DNA of 60,829 nucleotides, taken from contig NZ_LGDW01000426.1 of NCBI RefSeq assembly GCF_001280005.1, positions 1-60,829 on the forward strand, read 5' to 3'. Both the position numbers and the translations under genes were made by a program. How positions within the stretch are numbered: the first letter of the stretch is position 1; each line of letters begins with the position of its first letter. The notes below the pieces were generated by a model. The model had not been told where the DNA came from. It ran no database searches and worked only from the letters and a program-made list of their open reading frames with translations. This document shows positions 19,641-27,520 of the stretch, piece after piece. The stretch is from Streptomyces sp. NRRL WC-3618. GTDB lineage: Bacteria; Actinomycetota; Actinomycetes; Streptomycetales; Streptomycetaceae.

Positions 19641-19810
19641 GCGGCAGCCCGACGGGCGAGGTCTACCGCATCGACTGGCTGCCGGGCACGGACATCCTGC
19701 ACGGCACCTGTCACTGCGGCCGGGAACACCGTTCGCAGGACCCCATCGAGATGTGGGAGTGGATGCTCGCCCATCCCCAGGGACATCAGCCACAAGGAAG
19801 CAGCTCATGA
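19637..19810 (+). CDS. Small conserved-context CxC protein in the Rieske operon
   Basis: A 57-residue protein starts with GTG at 19637 inside the oxygenase stop and ends with a TGA that overlaps the ATG of the reductase (ATGA). Its frame is therefore locked between two real genes, which supports it as a genuine gene. It contains a Cys-His-Cys cluster (GTCHCGREH) and a Trp/Met/His-rich stretch (MWEWMLAHPQGH). I do not recognise a named family. The cluster could bind a metal or help assemble or link the oxygenase and reductase. Function unknown. Confidence 0.7.
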   Translation: MSGSPTGEVYRIDWLPGTDILHGTCHCGREHRSQDPIEMWEWMLAHPQGHQPQGSSS

Positions 19811-20742
19811 ACGTGTACGAGGCCGAACTCGTCGTCGAGCGGCGGGAGTTCGCAGCGGACGGCGTGCTCGCGCTCACCCTGCGGCATCCGCTGGGCGAGG
19901 AACTGCCGGGCTGGGAACCGGGCGCGCATGTCGATGTCGTCCTCGGGCCCGGGCTGGAGCGGCAGTACTCGCTGTGCGGCGACCCGGCCGACTCGTCGGC
20001 GTGGCGGATCGCGGTGCTGCGTGAGCCGGAGGGGCGCGGTGGATCGACGTACGTGCACGGGCAGTTGGCGCCGGGCGACCGAGTGCGGATACGGGGTCCA
20101 CGCAACCACTTCGCCCTGAAACCGGCGCCCCGCTACCGTTTCGTCGCCGGCGGTATCGGCATCACCCCGATCCTGCCGATGCTCGCCGCCGCCGAGGCCG
20201 CGGGCGCCGAGTGGACGCTGCTGTACGGCGGGCGCACGCGTGAATCCATGGCGTTCACCGAGGAGTTGGGGCGTTACGGGGACAAGGTCACGTTCGCTCC
20301 GCAGGACGAGACGGGGCTGCTGGACCTCGACTCGGAGATCGGCGGGCTGGCGGACGGCACCCTTGTCTACTGCTGTGGCCCCGGCGCGCTCCTCGACGCG
20401 GTGGAGTCGGTCTGCCCGGCCGGCGCGCTGCATGTCGAGCGGTTCGCGCCGAAGGCCCAACAGGGCGGTGAGGACAGCGAGTTCGAGGTGGTCCTGCAGC
20501 GCAGCGGTCGTACGCTGACCGTGCCCGTCGACGTGTCCGTGCTGGACACCGTGCGCGGTGCCGGGGTCGAGGTGCTCTACTCGTGCACCGAGGGCACCTG
20601 CGGGACCTGCGAGACGGACGTGCTCGAAGGCACCCCGGACCACCGGGACTCGGTGCTCTCGGACGAGGAGCGGGAGGCCGGGGAGACGATGCTCATCTGC
20701 GTGTCCCGGTGCCGCGGACCACGACTCGTCCTCGACCTGTAG
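19807..20742 (+). CDS. Oxygenase reductase with FAD/NAD and 2Fe-2S domains (VanB-like)
   Basis: The 311-residue reductase passes electrons from NAD(P)H to the Rieske oxygenase. Domains in order: an FAD/FMN-binding barrel (RQYSLCGDP), an NAD-binding domain (FVAGGIGITPILPM, YCCGPGALLDAV), and a C-terminal plant-type ferredoxin with the C-x4-C-x2-C...C cluster (YSCTEGTCGTCETDVLEG, then ICVSRC). This order (ferredoxin last) is that of VanB/phthalate dioxygenase reductase. It overlaps the small upstream gene by four bases. A strong hairpin terminator at 20790-20834 closes the operon. Confidence 0.92.
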   Translation: MNVYEAELVVERREFAADGVLALTLRHPLGEELPGWEPGAHVDVVLGPGLERQYSLCGDPADSSAWRIAVLREPEGRGGSTYVHGQLAPGDRVRIRGPRNHFALKPAPRYRFVAGGIGITPILPMLAAAEAAGAEWTLLYGGRTRESMAFTEELGRYGDKVTFAPQDETGLLDLDSEIGGLADGTLVYCCGPGALLDAVESVCPAGALHVERFAPKAQQGGEDSEFEVVLQRSGRTLTVPVDVSVLDTVRGAGVEVLYSCTEGTCGTCETDVLEGTPDHRDSVLSDEEREAGETMLICVSRCRGPRLVLDL

Positions 20743-20789
20743 TGCCGCGTCCCGAGAAGGCGCCAGGCCGCAGCCGGTGACATGGCGGT

Positions 20790-20834
20790 GGCCCCGGTGC
20801 CGTCGGCGACCTGAACGCCGACGGTTCCGGGGCC
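20790..20834. terminator. Bidirectional hairpin terminator
   Basis: Arms 20790-20808 and 20816-20834 pair over 19 positions with one non-pairing and one wobble position around a 7-base loop (acctgaa). The hairpin sits between two convergent genes, the VanB-like reductase and the MmyB-like protein, and has no U-run, as is usual in Streptomyces. Confidence 0.7.
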
Positions 20835-20843
20835 GGGTCCGTC

Positions 20844-21539
20844 TCACGCCTCGGGGAACGGCACCACGCTCAGGTGGCTCGCCGAGCGCCGCGGACGGCG
20901 TGGTCCACGCGGTACGTCCGCCGGACGCCCCGGCTCGCGGAGCACCAGCGTCAGCCTCGTATAGCCCATGTCCTCAAGGGCGTTGGGGGTCTCGCTCACG
21001 ATACGACAGGTCGTGGCGCCCCAGCGCGGGTCGGGGTGCAGCAGCGGGCGTACGGCCCCGTCCTGCTGGACGGCCGCCGCGCCGACCGACCGGATCCAGT
21101 GCGGCAGTCCCTGCCGGTAGGCCGCCTCCATGATCGGGTCCTGGGCGATGTCCCGGCGGATGGACTGGAGGCCGCGGTCCGCCGCGTGCCGTTCCACGGC
21201 GGCGGCGAACTGGGCGAGCATCGGCAGGCACCAGCTCGACTCGTGTTCGCCGAGGACCGTGCCCGCGTCCGGATGGAAGAGGACGAACCGCAGGAAGTTG
21301 TCGCCCGGCATGGCGGTGGGATGTGGGCCGACAGTACGGAAAAGTGTCTCGAACGCGGTGTTGGCGAGGACCACGTCCCACCGGTGGTCGAGGACGACCG
21401 ACGGGAAGGACACGGCCTCCAGGAGTGTGGCGTAGTCCCGTAGATACGCCTGGGCCTCGGGACTCTCGGGGACGGGTCGCGGCGCCGGCCGCTGCCCACC
21501 TGCCTGGTATGCCATCGGGAGGTCACCCCTCTTGCTCAT
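20844..21539 (-). CDS. MmyB-like ligand-binding domain protein without DNA-binding domain
   Basis: The 231-residue protein corresponds to the PAS-like C-terminal ligand-binding domain found in MmyB-type Streptomyces regulators: VVLDHRWDVVLANTAF, GDNFLRFVLFHPDA, the long helical middle and a C-terminal RLTLVL strand. The helix-turn-helix that normally precedes this domain is absent; only about 30 Pro-rich residues come first. The ATG at 21539 is used; ATG 21515 with a GAGGGG upstream is an alternative. It is divergent from the XRE regulator at 21740. It may be a free-standing ligand sensor or a truncated regulator. Confidence 0.75.
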   Translation of the reverse strand: MSKRGDLPMAYQAGGQRPAPRPVPESPEAQAYLRDYATLLEAVSFPSVVLDHRWDVVLANTAFETLFRTVGPHPTAMPGDNFLRFVLFHPDAGTVLGEHESSWCLPMLAQFAAAVERHAADRGLQSIRRDIAQDPIMEAAYRQGLPHWIRSVGAAAVQQDGAVRPLLHPDPRWGATTCRIVSETPNALEDMGYTRLTLVLREPGRPADVPRGPRRPRRSASHLSVVPFPEA

Positions 21540-21739
21540 GCGGCCTTCACGCGGCGCCCTGATCCTGCTGCCCCGCTACAAGCCGTGTCAACTATCGTGG
21601 CATTTCATGCCTGTTGACGGCTGAATCTGGCCACAGATGTGGCGAGAGCTGGATGTGAGTTCGAACAACCCGCTACTCTCTCCGGGCAGTTCACAGCAAC
21701 AGCGATGACGTACACGAAGAAGACGTAGGAGACCTGTCG

Positions 21740-22396
21740 GTGACGGATGGCTACGAGGTTCCGGGCGCCACGGCGACGGTTCTGCTGTCCGCGGTTGTGA
21801 CCCGCGTCACCGCACTCGCGGACCGCCTCGGCGTGGCGCACGCCGAGGTCTTCCACACCGGGCGTCTCTCCATCGCGTCCGGTGTCCCGGAGAGCGTCGT
21901 GAAGGCGCTGCTGGGCGGCCAGAGCGCCGGCGAGCCCGACCTCCAGGCCCGTTTCCTTCAGCGGCTGGGCCTGCTGCGGCGTACCCGGCTCAAGCCGAAC
22001 GGCCGCAAGTACACACAGCAGGAGATCGCCGACGGCGCCGGGATGTCCCGCCAGCAGGCGGGCGCCCTCATCAACGGCGACCGGCGCCCCACGATGGAGC
22101 ACTGCGACGCCATCCAGCGCTTCTTCAGAGTGCACGCCGGATTCCTCACCGCCGAGGATCCCGAGGCCCTCGCGAGCGCTCTGCGGACTTCCGAACAAGA
22201 GCTTCTCCAGCAGCTCGCCGACCGTGAGCGCGAGGCGGCGAAAGCCGCCCACGACCCGCTGGAGCGGCTGCTGCAGGACCACGGCGTCCGGGGGATCGCC
22301 TGGCGGGCCGCGCAGCTGCCCTCCGACCAGCACCGCGACAAGGTCGCCGAGTGGCTGGACATGCTTCTGGAGAGCGTCAAGCGGCCGGAGTCGTGA
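21740..22396 (+). CDS. XRE-type helix-turn-helix regulator
   Basis: The 218-residue protein starts with GTG at 21740 with GGAGA 7 bases upstream. Residues about 85-130 form an XRE helix-turn-helix (YTQQEIADGAGMSRQQAGALINGDRRPTMEH). An earlier segment (SIASGVPESVVKALLGG) looks like a second, weaker HTH-like unit. The C-terminus is helical and charged. It overlaps or abuts an HExxH protein gene and then a membrane protein gene, a trio recurring in Streptomyces genomes. By analogy with ImmR/ImmA, the peptidase-like neighbour may inactivate this regulator, but that is inferred. Confidence 0.82.
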   Translation: MTDGYEVPGATATVLLSAVVTRVTALADRLGVAHAEVFHTGRLSIASGVPESVVKALLGGQSAGEPDLQARFLQRLGLLRRTRLKPNGRKYTQQEIADGAGMSRQQAGALINGDRRPTMEHCDAIQRFFRVHAGFLTAEDPEALASALRTSEQELLQQLADREREAAKAAHDPLERLLQDHGVRGIAWRAAQLPSDQHRDKVAEWLDMLLESVKRPES

Positions 22397-22404
22397 TCCG
22401 AGGG

Positions 22405-22956
22405 ATGACTGTGAACATCGGCAAGGCAATGCGCCGCCTGTGCGGCGAGCTGGTGACCGAGCTGAAGCTTCCGGCACCCGCGGAACCCACTGACCTCTAC
22501 GCCGCGCTGTGCGCCGCCATGAGCAGGCGCCGCGGCCGGCCCGTGCTGTTCCGGGCGGCCCCTTTCCCGCCCGGCACGGCCAGCGGACTGTGGCTCGACA
22601 TGGCCGACCAGGATCTCATCGTGATCGAGGAACGCACCGCGCCCGACCACCAGTTGGTGATCCTGGGCCACGAGTTGTGGCACATGCAGGCCGGGCACTG
22701 CGGCCACCACGTCGAGGGCGCCGCGGTCGCCGCCCGGCTGCTCCACGACACCGCGGACCTCCAGGCCACGGTCCACAAGGTGGCCGCCCGGACCCGCTCC
22801 GACCTCGCGGACGAACAGGAAGCCGAGAGCTTCGGCCTGCTGCTGGCCAGCAAGTGCCGTACGTGGCTCGCCGGTTCGGCGCACCGGCCGGTGGGGCGGG
22901 ACCAGCTCGCCGGCCGGATCGAGGCCTCCCTGGGCTATCGCTGGCCACGGAGCTGA
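22405..22956 (+). CDS. ImmA/IrrE-like metallopeptidase domain protein
   Basis: This protein of about 183 residues carries the zinc-peptidase motif HELWH (residues 89-93), preceded by a hydrophobic strand (HQLVILG) as in ImmA/IrrE-type peptidases, with a downstream EQEAESFG helix that could give the third ligand (Glu). ImmA cleaves its partner XRE repressor; IrrE acts on DdrO. The XRE gene directly upstream fits that pairing. Start choice is open: GTG 22393 overlaps the XRE stop, ATG 22405 lies 9 bases after it, and GTG 22411 has the best-spaced GAGGG. A membrane protein gene follows after 13 bases. Confidence 0.75.
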   Translation: MTVNIGKAMRRLCGELVTELKLPAPAEPTDLYAALCAAMSRRRGRPVLFRAAPFPPGTASGLWLDMADQDLIVIEERTAPDHQLVILGHELWHMQAGHCGHHVEGAAVAARLLHDTADLQATVHKVAARTRSDLADEQEAESFGLLLASKCRTWLAGSAHRPVGRDQLAGRIEASLGYRWPRS

Positions 22957-22969
22957 GGGAGCGCCCGGC

Positions 22970-24181
22970 GTGAACGACTCCAGCTACTACGTTCCGTCCG
23001 CCGCGATGGCGATCGTCCTTCTCCTCAAGGGCCGGGCGGCACTGCGCGCCTGGCGCGACCCGTTGCTGCGGTCGGTGTACTCGCTGCTCCTGCTGTCCGT
23101 GCTCGTGTTCTTCTTCGCGGCCCCGCCGACCATCTCCTGGGTCAACCGCGTCACCGGCGTCCCGAACATCTCGGCGCCGCTCGTGTACTGCCTGCTGAGT
23201 GCCTTCAGCGCCTCGTGTCTGGTGCTGATCATCAACTGGCGCGGCGGCCCGCCCGAGACCACCCGGCGCGCCTCACGCCGCTGGATCGCCGGGTACGCCG
23301 TGGTGATCGTGGCGACGGCCACGCTGTTCGCCCTCGGCGACGCGTCCGAGCAGCGCCTGCGCGACTTCGACACGCACTACGCCGACACGCCGTTCATCCG
23401 CGAGATGATCGTGCTGTACCTCGTCGCCCTCACGCTCTCGAACATCGCGATGAACGCGGTCTGCTGGCCGTGGGCGCTGCAGGTGCGCGGCTGGCTGCGG
23501 GTGGGGCTGCTCGTCATCACGGTCGGTTTCTCCTGCAACATCACCTTCGCGGCCACCAAGCTGACAGCCGTCGTCACCCGCTGGAACGGCGGGAACCTCG
23601 ACTACCTGAGCACGTATGTCGCCCCCGCTATGGCCGCCGCGGCGGAGGTCATCACCGCGGTCGGCTTCTGCATCCCCCTGGCCTGCCAGCGCGTCGGGGA
23701 CACGTGGAGCACCTGGTCGACGTACCGCCGGCTCAACCCGCTGTGGCGGGAGCTCGCCCCGCTGTCGGAGCACGGCGACCGCACGGTCCGGATCGGCTGG
23801 TGGTCGCCGGTCGAACTCCTGGTCACCCAACGGGAGTCCGACATCCACGACGGCATGCTCAGCCTGTACCCGTACTTCGACCCTGCCGTCCGGGCCCGGG
23901 CCTACGACGCGGCCGGCGCCGCGGGCTCCTCCCCCGACGTCGCCCGGGCCGAGGCGGACGCGGCCATGGTGACGGCGGCGCTCCGGGCCCGGGCGGCGGA
24001 CCCGGAGGGCAGGGTCATCAGCGCGGCGACGGAGAACAGCGGTCCGCCGGCGGCTGCCGGGGGCCCGCGCGACCTGGTCGCCATGTCCCACGCCCTGCGC
24101 TGCTCTCCGGTGGTGGCGGCGGTGCGCGAGGGAGCGATGCCCTGGGCCGGGGACGAACCTACGTCGCGCTTCGCTCACTGA
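22970..24181 (+). CDS. Integral membrane protein of the MAB_1171c type, linked to XRE/ImmA genes
   Basis: The 403-residue protein has about seven membrane segments in its first 235 residues (for example SLLLLSVLVFFFAAP and VVIVATATLFALG) and a cytosolic C-terminal region of about 165 residues (TWSTYRRLNPLWRELAP, then WSPVELLVTQRESDIHDGMLSL). That pattern matches the MAB_1171c family of putative transporters, which is often encoded next to XRE and ImmA/IrrE genes in actinobacteria. GTG 22970 has GGGAG upstream. It is the third gene of the trio and overlaps the convergent hydrolase gene by 23 bases. Its biochemical role is unknown; membrane sensing or signalling is a guess. Confidence 0.75.
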   Translation: MNDSSYYVPSAAMAIVLLLKGRAALRAWRDPLLRSVYSLLLLSVLVFFFAAPPTISWVNRVTGVPNISAPLVYCLLSAFSASCLVLIINWRGGPPETTRRASRRWIAGYAVVIVATATLFALGDASEQRLRDFDTHYADTPFIREMIVLYLVALTLSNIAMNAVCWPWALQVRGWLRVGLLVITVGFSCNITFAATKLTAVVTRWNGGNLDYLSTYVAPAMAAAAEVITAVGFCIPLACQRVGDTWSTWSTYRRLNPLWRELAPLSEHGDRTVRIGWWSPVELLVTQRESDIHDGMLSLYPYFDPAVRARAYDAAGAAGSSPDVARAEADAAMVTAALRARAADPEGRVISAATENSGPPAAAGGPRDLVAMSHALRCSPVVAAVREGAMPWAGDEPTSRFAH

Positions 24182-25169
24182 CCTCCCGCAGATCCCGTTC
24201 CACCACCTGCCCGGGCCGCCCGTCGACCAGCAGCTCCCGCCAGTGCTCCCGACTCCACGCCGCCGGCGCGCTCCCCCCGGTGAACTCCTCCACCAGGGCG
24301 ACGAACCGCGCCGGATCGCTGTGGAACGGAAAGTGCCCCGCCCCCTCGAAGATCTCCAGCCGGCTGCCCGGCATCGCCTCGTGCGCCCCGTACGCGTGCC
24401 GTACCGGCACCACGCTGTCCCGGTCCCCCCACAGCAGCATCGTCGGCATGCCCTCGGTGAGATAGCACCGGTCGAGCATCGTCACGACCTGTCCCCGCCA
24501 GTCGACCACCGCACGCAGCGTACGGATGAAGGCGTTGCGGGAGGTCTCGTCGGGCAGCGCGTCGACGAGGGTGAGGAAGTCGGGGGCGTCCTGCCCGAGA
24601 TCGGTGTCCAGCAGCTCCAACAGGCGTACGACGAGCCCCACCTGGAGCCGCATCCCCGGCAACCGCAGCGCGGACAGCGCGAGATGCGCGCCGGGCAGCG
24701 AGGCCGCCCGCAGGACGGGGTTGACCTCGCGGCCCACGCCGCCCGTGCTGACCAGGATGAGCCGCTCGGTGCGTTCGGGGAACTGGTAGGCGAACTGCAT
24801 CGCCACCCCACCGCCGAGGGAGTGTCCGACGAGCGTCGCGGACTCGATGCCGAGGGTGGTGAGCAGGTCGCGCACACCGTTGGCGTAGGCGGCCACCGAG
24901 TAGTCGGCGCGCGGCTTGTCGGAGGCGCCGTGGCCGAGCAGGTCGGGGGCGATCACCGTGTGGTTGCGGGCGAGGTCGGGGATCAGCTCGGCCCAGGTCG
25001 CCGAGGAGTCGCCGATACCGTGGATGAGGACGAGCGCGGGGCCCTCGCCGGCCATCCGGAAGGCCCGGCGGTACCCGTGCACGACGCGGTACCGCAGTTC
25101 CAGCTCGTCGTCGCCCACCGACCGCAGCCGTACGGCGCGTGCCGGTCCGTGACGCGGGATGTCCGTCAC
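24159..25169 (-). CDS. Alpha/beta-fold hydrolase
   Basis: The 336-residue protein is an alpha/beta hydrolase. It shows the oxyanion HGIGDSSATW block, the nucleophile elbow GHSLGGG, an acid in the strand-6 region (LLWGDRDSVVP) and the catalytic His (GAGHFPFHSDP). A helical lid lies between. GTG 25169 is chosen because GGGGAGG precedes it by 8 bases and conserved sequence begins soon after. Esterase, lipase, epoxide or haloperoxidase-like activity cannot be told apart from the sequence. It is divergent from the small gene at 25384. Confidence 0.87.
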   Translation of the reverse strand: MTDIPRHGPARAVRLRSVGDDELELRYRVVHGYRRAFRMAGEGPALVLIHGIGDSSATWAELIPDLARNHTVIAPDLLGHGASDKPRADYSVAAYANGVRDLLTTLGIESATLVGHSLGGGVAMQFAYQFPERTERLILVSTGGVGREVNPVLRAASLPGAHLALSALRLPGMRLQVGLVVRLLELLDTDLGQDAPDFLTLVDALPDETSRNAFIRTLRAVVDWRGQVVTMLDRCYLTEGMPTMLLWGDRDSVVPVRHAYGAHEAMPGSRLEIFEGAGHFPFHSDPARFVALVEEFTGGSAPAAWSREHWRELLVDGRPGQVVERDLREVSERSAT

Positions 25170-25383
25170 ATCGCTCGCCTCCCCGTTTCCTGTGCGCTGA
25201 ACTCCTTGCCGAAAGCCCTTTCCCCCAGCGTAGAACCCCATTCCCACGAGGGGTTTCGAGGAGGTTTCGGCTCCGCTAAGCGGGCGAACCGACGTGGGCG
25301 GAAAGGGGATTGTCAGTGGTGGGCGGCAAGCTTGGAGACGCAGGGATGAGCAGAGATGACGCCGACATGGGGAGAGCCGTCCG

Positions 25384-25611
25384 ATGCCGACCGCCGTACT
25401 GACCGACCGTGAGCGCACCGCAGTCCAGGCCTACTTGCGGCTGCTGCACACCGTCCGCGCAGCCTTCGACGTGGCGCCGGGCAGCCGCCGGCCGCCCGTG
25501 GTGCCGCCCGCCGTCCTCGCGGAGGCGGAGGCGGCCCTGTCCCAGGCGGGCCTGACCGGCAACGAGGAGAGGTTCTTCCAGTTGCTCAGACAGGCTGGTG
25601 CGGCACGCTGA
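25384..25611 (+). CDS. Small hypothetical protein
   Basis: A 75-residue protein starts at ATG 25384 with GGGGAGA about 8 bases upstream. It is helical, with a Pro-rich middle (GSRRPPVVPP) and no signal, membrane segment or Cys. Codon use is typical of the surrounding genes. The 3' end overlaps the convergent phosphopantetheinyl transferase gene by 26 bases. I recognise no family. Confidence 0.5.
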   Translation: MPTAVLTDRERTAVQAYLRLLHTVRAAFDVAPGSRRPPVVPPAVLAEAEAALSQAGLTGNEERFFQLLRQAGAAR

Positions 25612-26299
25612 CCGCCGTGCCCAGCAGCCCGCGCCGCACGGTCCACAGCCCGTCGAAGGACCCGAGCACCCGTCCGTCGACGACCGGTCCGGGCACCAGC
25701 AGCCGGGCCCGGAACGTTCCGTGCGGATGCGGGCCGGAGGCGGCCGTGAACGCGATCTCGGCCTCGGAGAAGTCCAGCCACCGACCGGTGAGCGGGAACC
25801 ACGCCTTGTAGACCGACTCCTTGGCGCTGAACAGCAGCCGGTCCCAGTGCACAGGGTTCCCGTACCCGCCCGCGCTGTCCGTCGCCAGTGCGCGCAGGTG
25901 TGCCCGCTCCACGGGCAGGGACACGGAGTCGAGGATCCCCGCGGGCAGCGGCTCGTGGGGTTCGGCGTCGATGCCGATCGAGGCCAGGTCGGCGGCCCGG
26001 ACCAGCGCGGCGGCGCAGTAGTCCTCGCAGTGGGTCATGCTGCCGACCAGGCCGGCCGGCCACTGCGGGGCGCCCCGCTCGCCGGGCAGCACGGGCTGCG
26101 GCGGCACGCCGAGCTTCTCCATGGCCCGGCGGGCACACGCGCGCGCGAGAGTGAACTCGTGGACGCGCTTGGGTACCGCCTGGGCCACGATCTCCTGTTC
26201 CTCGGGATACAGCGTCGCACCCCAGAGATCGCCCACGGCCGTCTCGTCGCCGTGTGCCTCCACGGCCACCACTGTGGCCGGAAGCAGTTCCTCGATCAT
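25586..26299 (-). CDS. 4'-phosphopantetheinyl transferase, Sfp/EntD type (intact)
   Basis: This 237-residue enzyme transfers phosphopantetheine from CoA to carrier proteins of PKS, NRPS or fatty acid synthases. The conserved pieces are all present: LARACARRAM, WPAGLVGSMTHC, the Mg-binding GIDAEP (D-x-E) and FSAKESVYKAW with the third acidic residue and catalytic Lys. ATG 26299 overlaps the stop of the metallophosphoesterase gene (ATGA), so the two are coupled; a longer start at 26365 would run into that gene. This enzyme could supply activation for the PKS in the window, whose own PPTase gene (17943-18326) is broken. Confidence 0.92.
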   Translation of the reverse strand: MIEELLPATVVAVEAHGDETAVGDLWGATLYPEEQEIVAQAVPKRVHEFTLARACARRAMEKLGVPPQPVLPGERGAPQWPAGLVGSMTHCEDYCAAALVRAADLASIGIDAEPHEPLPAGILDSVSLPVERAHLRALATDSAGGYGNPVHWDRLLFSAKESVYKAWFPLTGRWLDFSEAEIAFTAASGPHPHGTFRARLLVPGPVVDGRVLGSFDGLWTVRRGLLGTAVSVPHQPV

Positions 26300-27156
26300 C
26301 GGGGTCCGACCTCCATCGGCAGTACGCGGCGCAGCTTTCCCGGCTCTCCCGGTCGCTTGCGCCATTCACGGGGGTAGCCCACCGACACCTCTTCGAAGCG
26401 GACACCCTCGTGCCAGGTGGTGCGCGGGATGTGCAGATGACCGTAGACCATGGTCGCGACACGGAACCGGCGGTGCCAGTCGGCGGTCAGCGTGGTGCCG
26501 CACCACATGGCGAACTCGGGGTGCCAGAGCACGTCCATGGGGTGCCGGTCCAGCGGATAGTGGTTGACGAGCACCGTCGGCAGGTCCTCGGGCAGCTCGG
26601 CGAGCCGCCGCTCGGTGTCGGCCACCCGGGCCCGGCACCAGGCCTCGCGGGTGGGATAGGGGTCGGGGTGCAGGAGGTACTCGTCGGTGCAGACGATGCC
26701 GGTGCTGTGCGCGTACGCCAGCCCCTCCTCCTTGGTCGCGGAGCCCTTCGGCAGGAAGGAGTAGTCGTAGAGGAGGAACAGCGGCGCGACGACCACGGGG
26801 CCGCCGGGGCCCTCCCACACGGGGTACGGGTCCTCGGGCGTCGTCACCCCCAGCTCACGGCACAGCTCGACCAGGTGGTCGTAGCGGGCGACGCCGCGCA
26901 GGGTGACCGGGTCCGAGGGGTGGGTCCACAGCTCGTGGTTTCCGGGCGCCCAGATCACCTTGCGGAACCGGCCGGCGAGGGTTTCCAGGACCCAGCGGAT
27001 GTCGGCCACGTTCTCCGACACGTCGCCGGCGACCAGGAGCCAGTCGTCGTCGGTTTCCGGGCGCATTCGTTCGACCAGGGCGCGGTTCGCCGGGTAGCCG
27101 ATGTGGAGATCACTGATCGCCAGCAGTTGTCCGGCACCGCCGGCCGTCGTCTCCAC
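26296..27156 (-). CDS. Calcineurin-like metallophosphoesterase
   Basis: The protein of about 286 residues shows the five metallophosphoesterase motifs in order: D-x-H (SDLHIG), GD (LLVAGDV), GNHE (PGNHELW), the lone His (LVNHYPLD) and G-H-x-H (VYGHLHIP). There is no signal peptide, so it acts in the cytosol on an unknown phospho(di)ester. GTG 27156 has AAGGGG just upstream and is preferred over the in-frame ATG at 27210. Its stop overlaps the PPTase start. The link to the PPTase suggests a function around CoA or phosphopantetheine esters, but that is only contextual. Confidence 0.85.
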   Translation of the reverse strand: METTAGGAGQLLAISDLHIGYPANRALVERMRPETDDDWLLVAGDVSENVADIRWVLETLAGRFRKVIWAPGNHELWTHPSDPVTLRGVARYDHLVELCRELGVTTPEDPYPVWEGPGGPVVVAPLFLLYDYSFLPKGSATKEEGLAYAHSTGIVCTDEYLLHPDPYPTREAWCRARVADTERRLAELPEDLPTVLVNHYPLDRHPMDVLWHPEFAMWCGTTLTADWHRRFRVATMVYGHLHIPRTTWHEGVRFEEVSVGYPREWRKRPGEPGKLRRVLPMEVGPR

Positions 27157-27520
27157 TCCTGCCCCTTCCGCATCCGAACTCCGCCTCCGCGGGCGCACGT
27201 TCGGACCCACAAGAACACATCATCGGCAGCCGGACAAGTACGGCTGTCCACCGTCCGGTAACCCTCTTGGAGCAGCTCACCGGGCGGGTCGAAGATCATT
27301 ACAGGGGGCCACGGTTGGTGCGCAAGGCAACACACGGCGTACTGCTGTCAATTCCGTAACACGCGCGTAGCAGGAACTGCGTCCGCGGAGCCTTATGATC
27401 GCCTCAACACTTCTGCCAGAAACCCGGTTCGCACCCGGCGGCTTGTCGTGTTCCCAACTCTTCCCTGGCCGGGCTCGGCCTTGCTGCGCCGTGCCCGTGA
27501 ACCCTGAAAGGTGGCCCTGC
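27157..27520. other. Intergenic region between divergent metallophosphoesterase and ATP-grasp genes
   Basis: These 364 bases hold promoters for both directions and no supported gene. A TTATGAT at about 27394-27400 could serve as a -10 element for the ATP-grasp gene, but no matching -35 was clear. An upstream in-frame ATG at 27395 extends the ATP-grasp frame with unlike, Pro/Cys-rich sequence and is not used. Confidence 0.4.
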
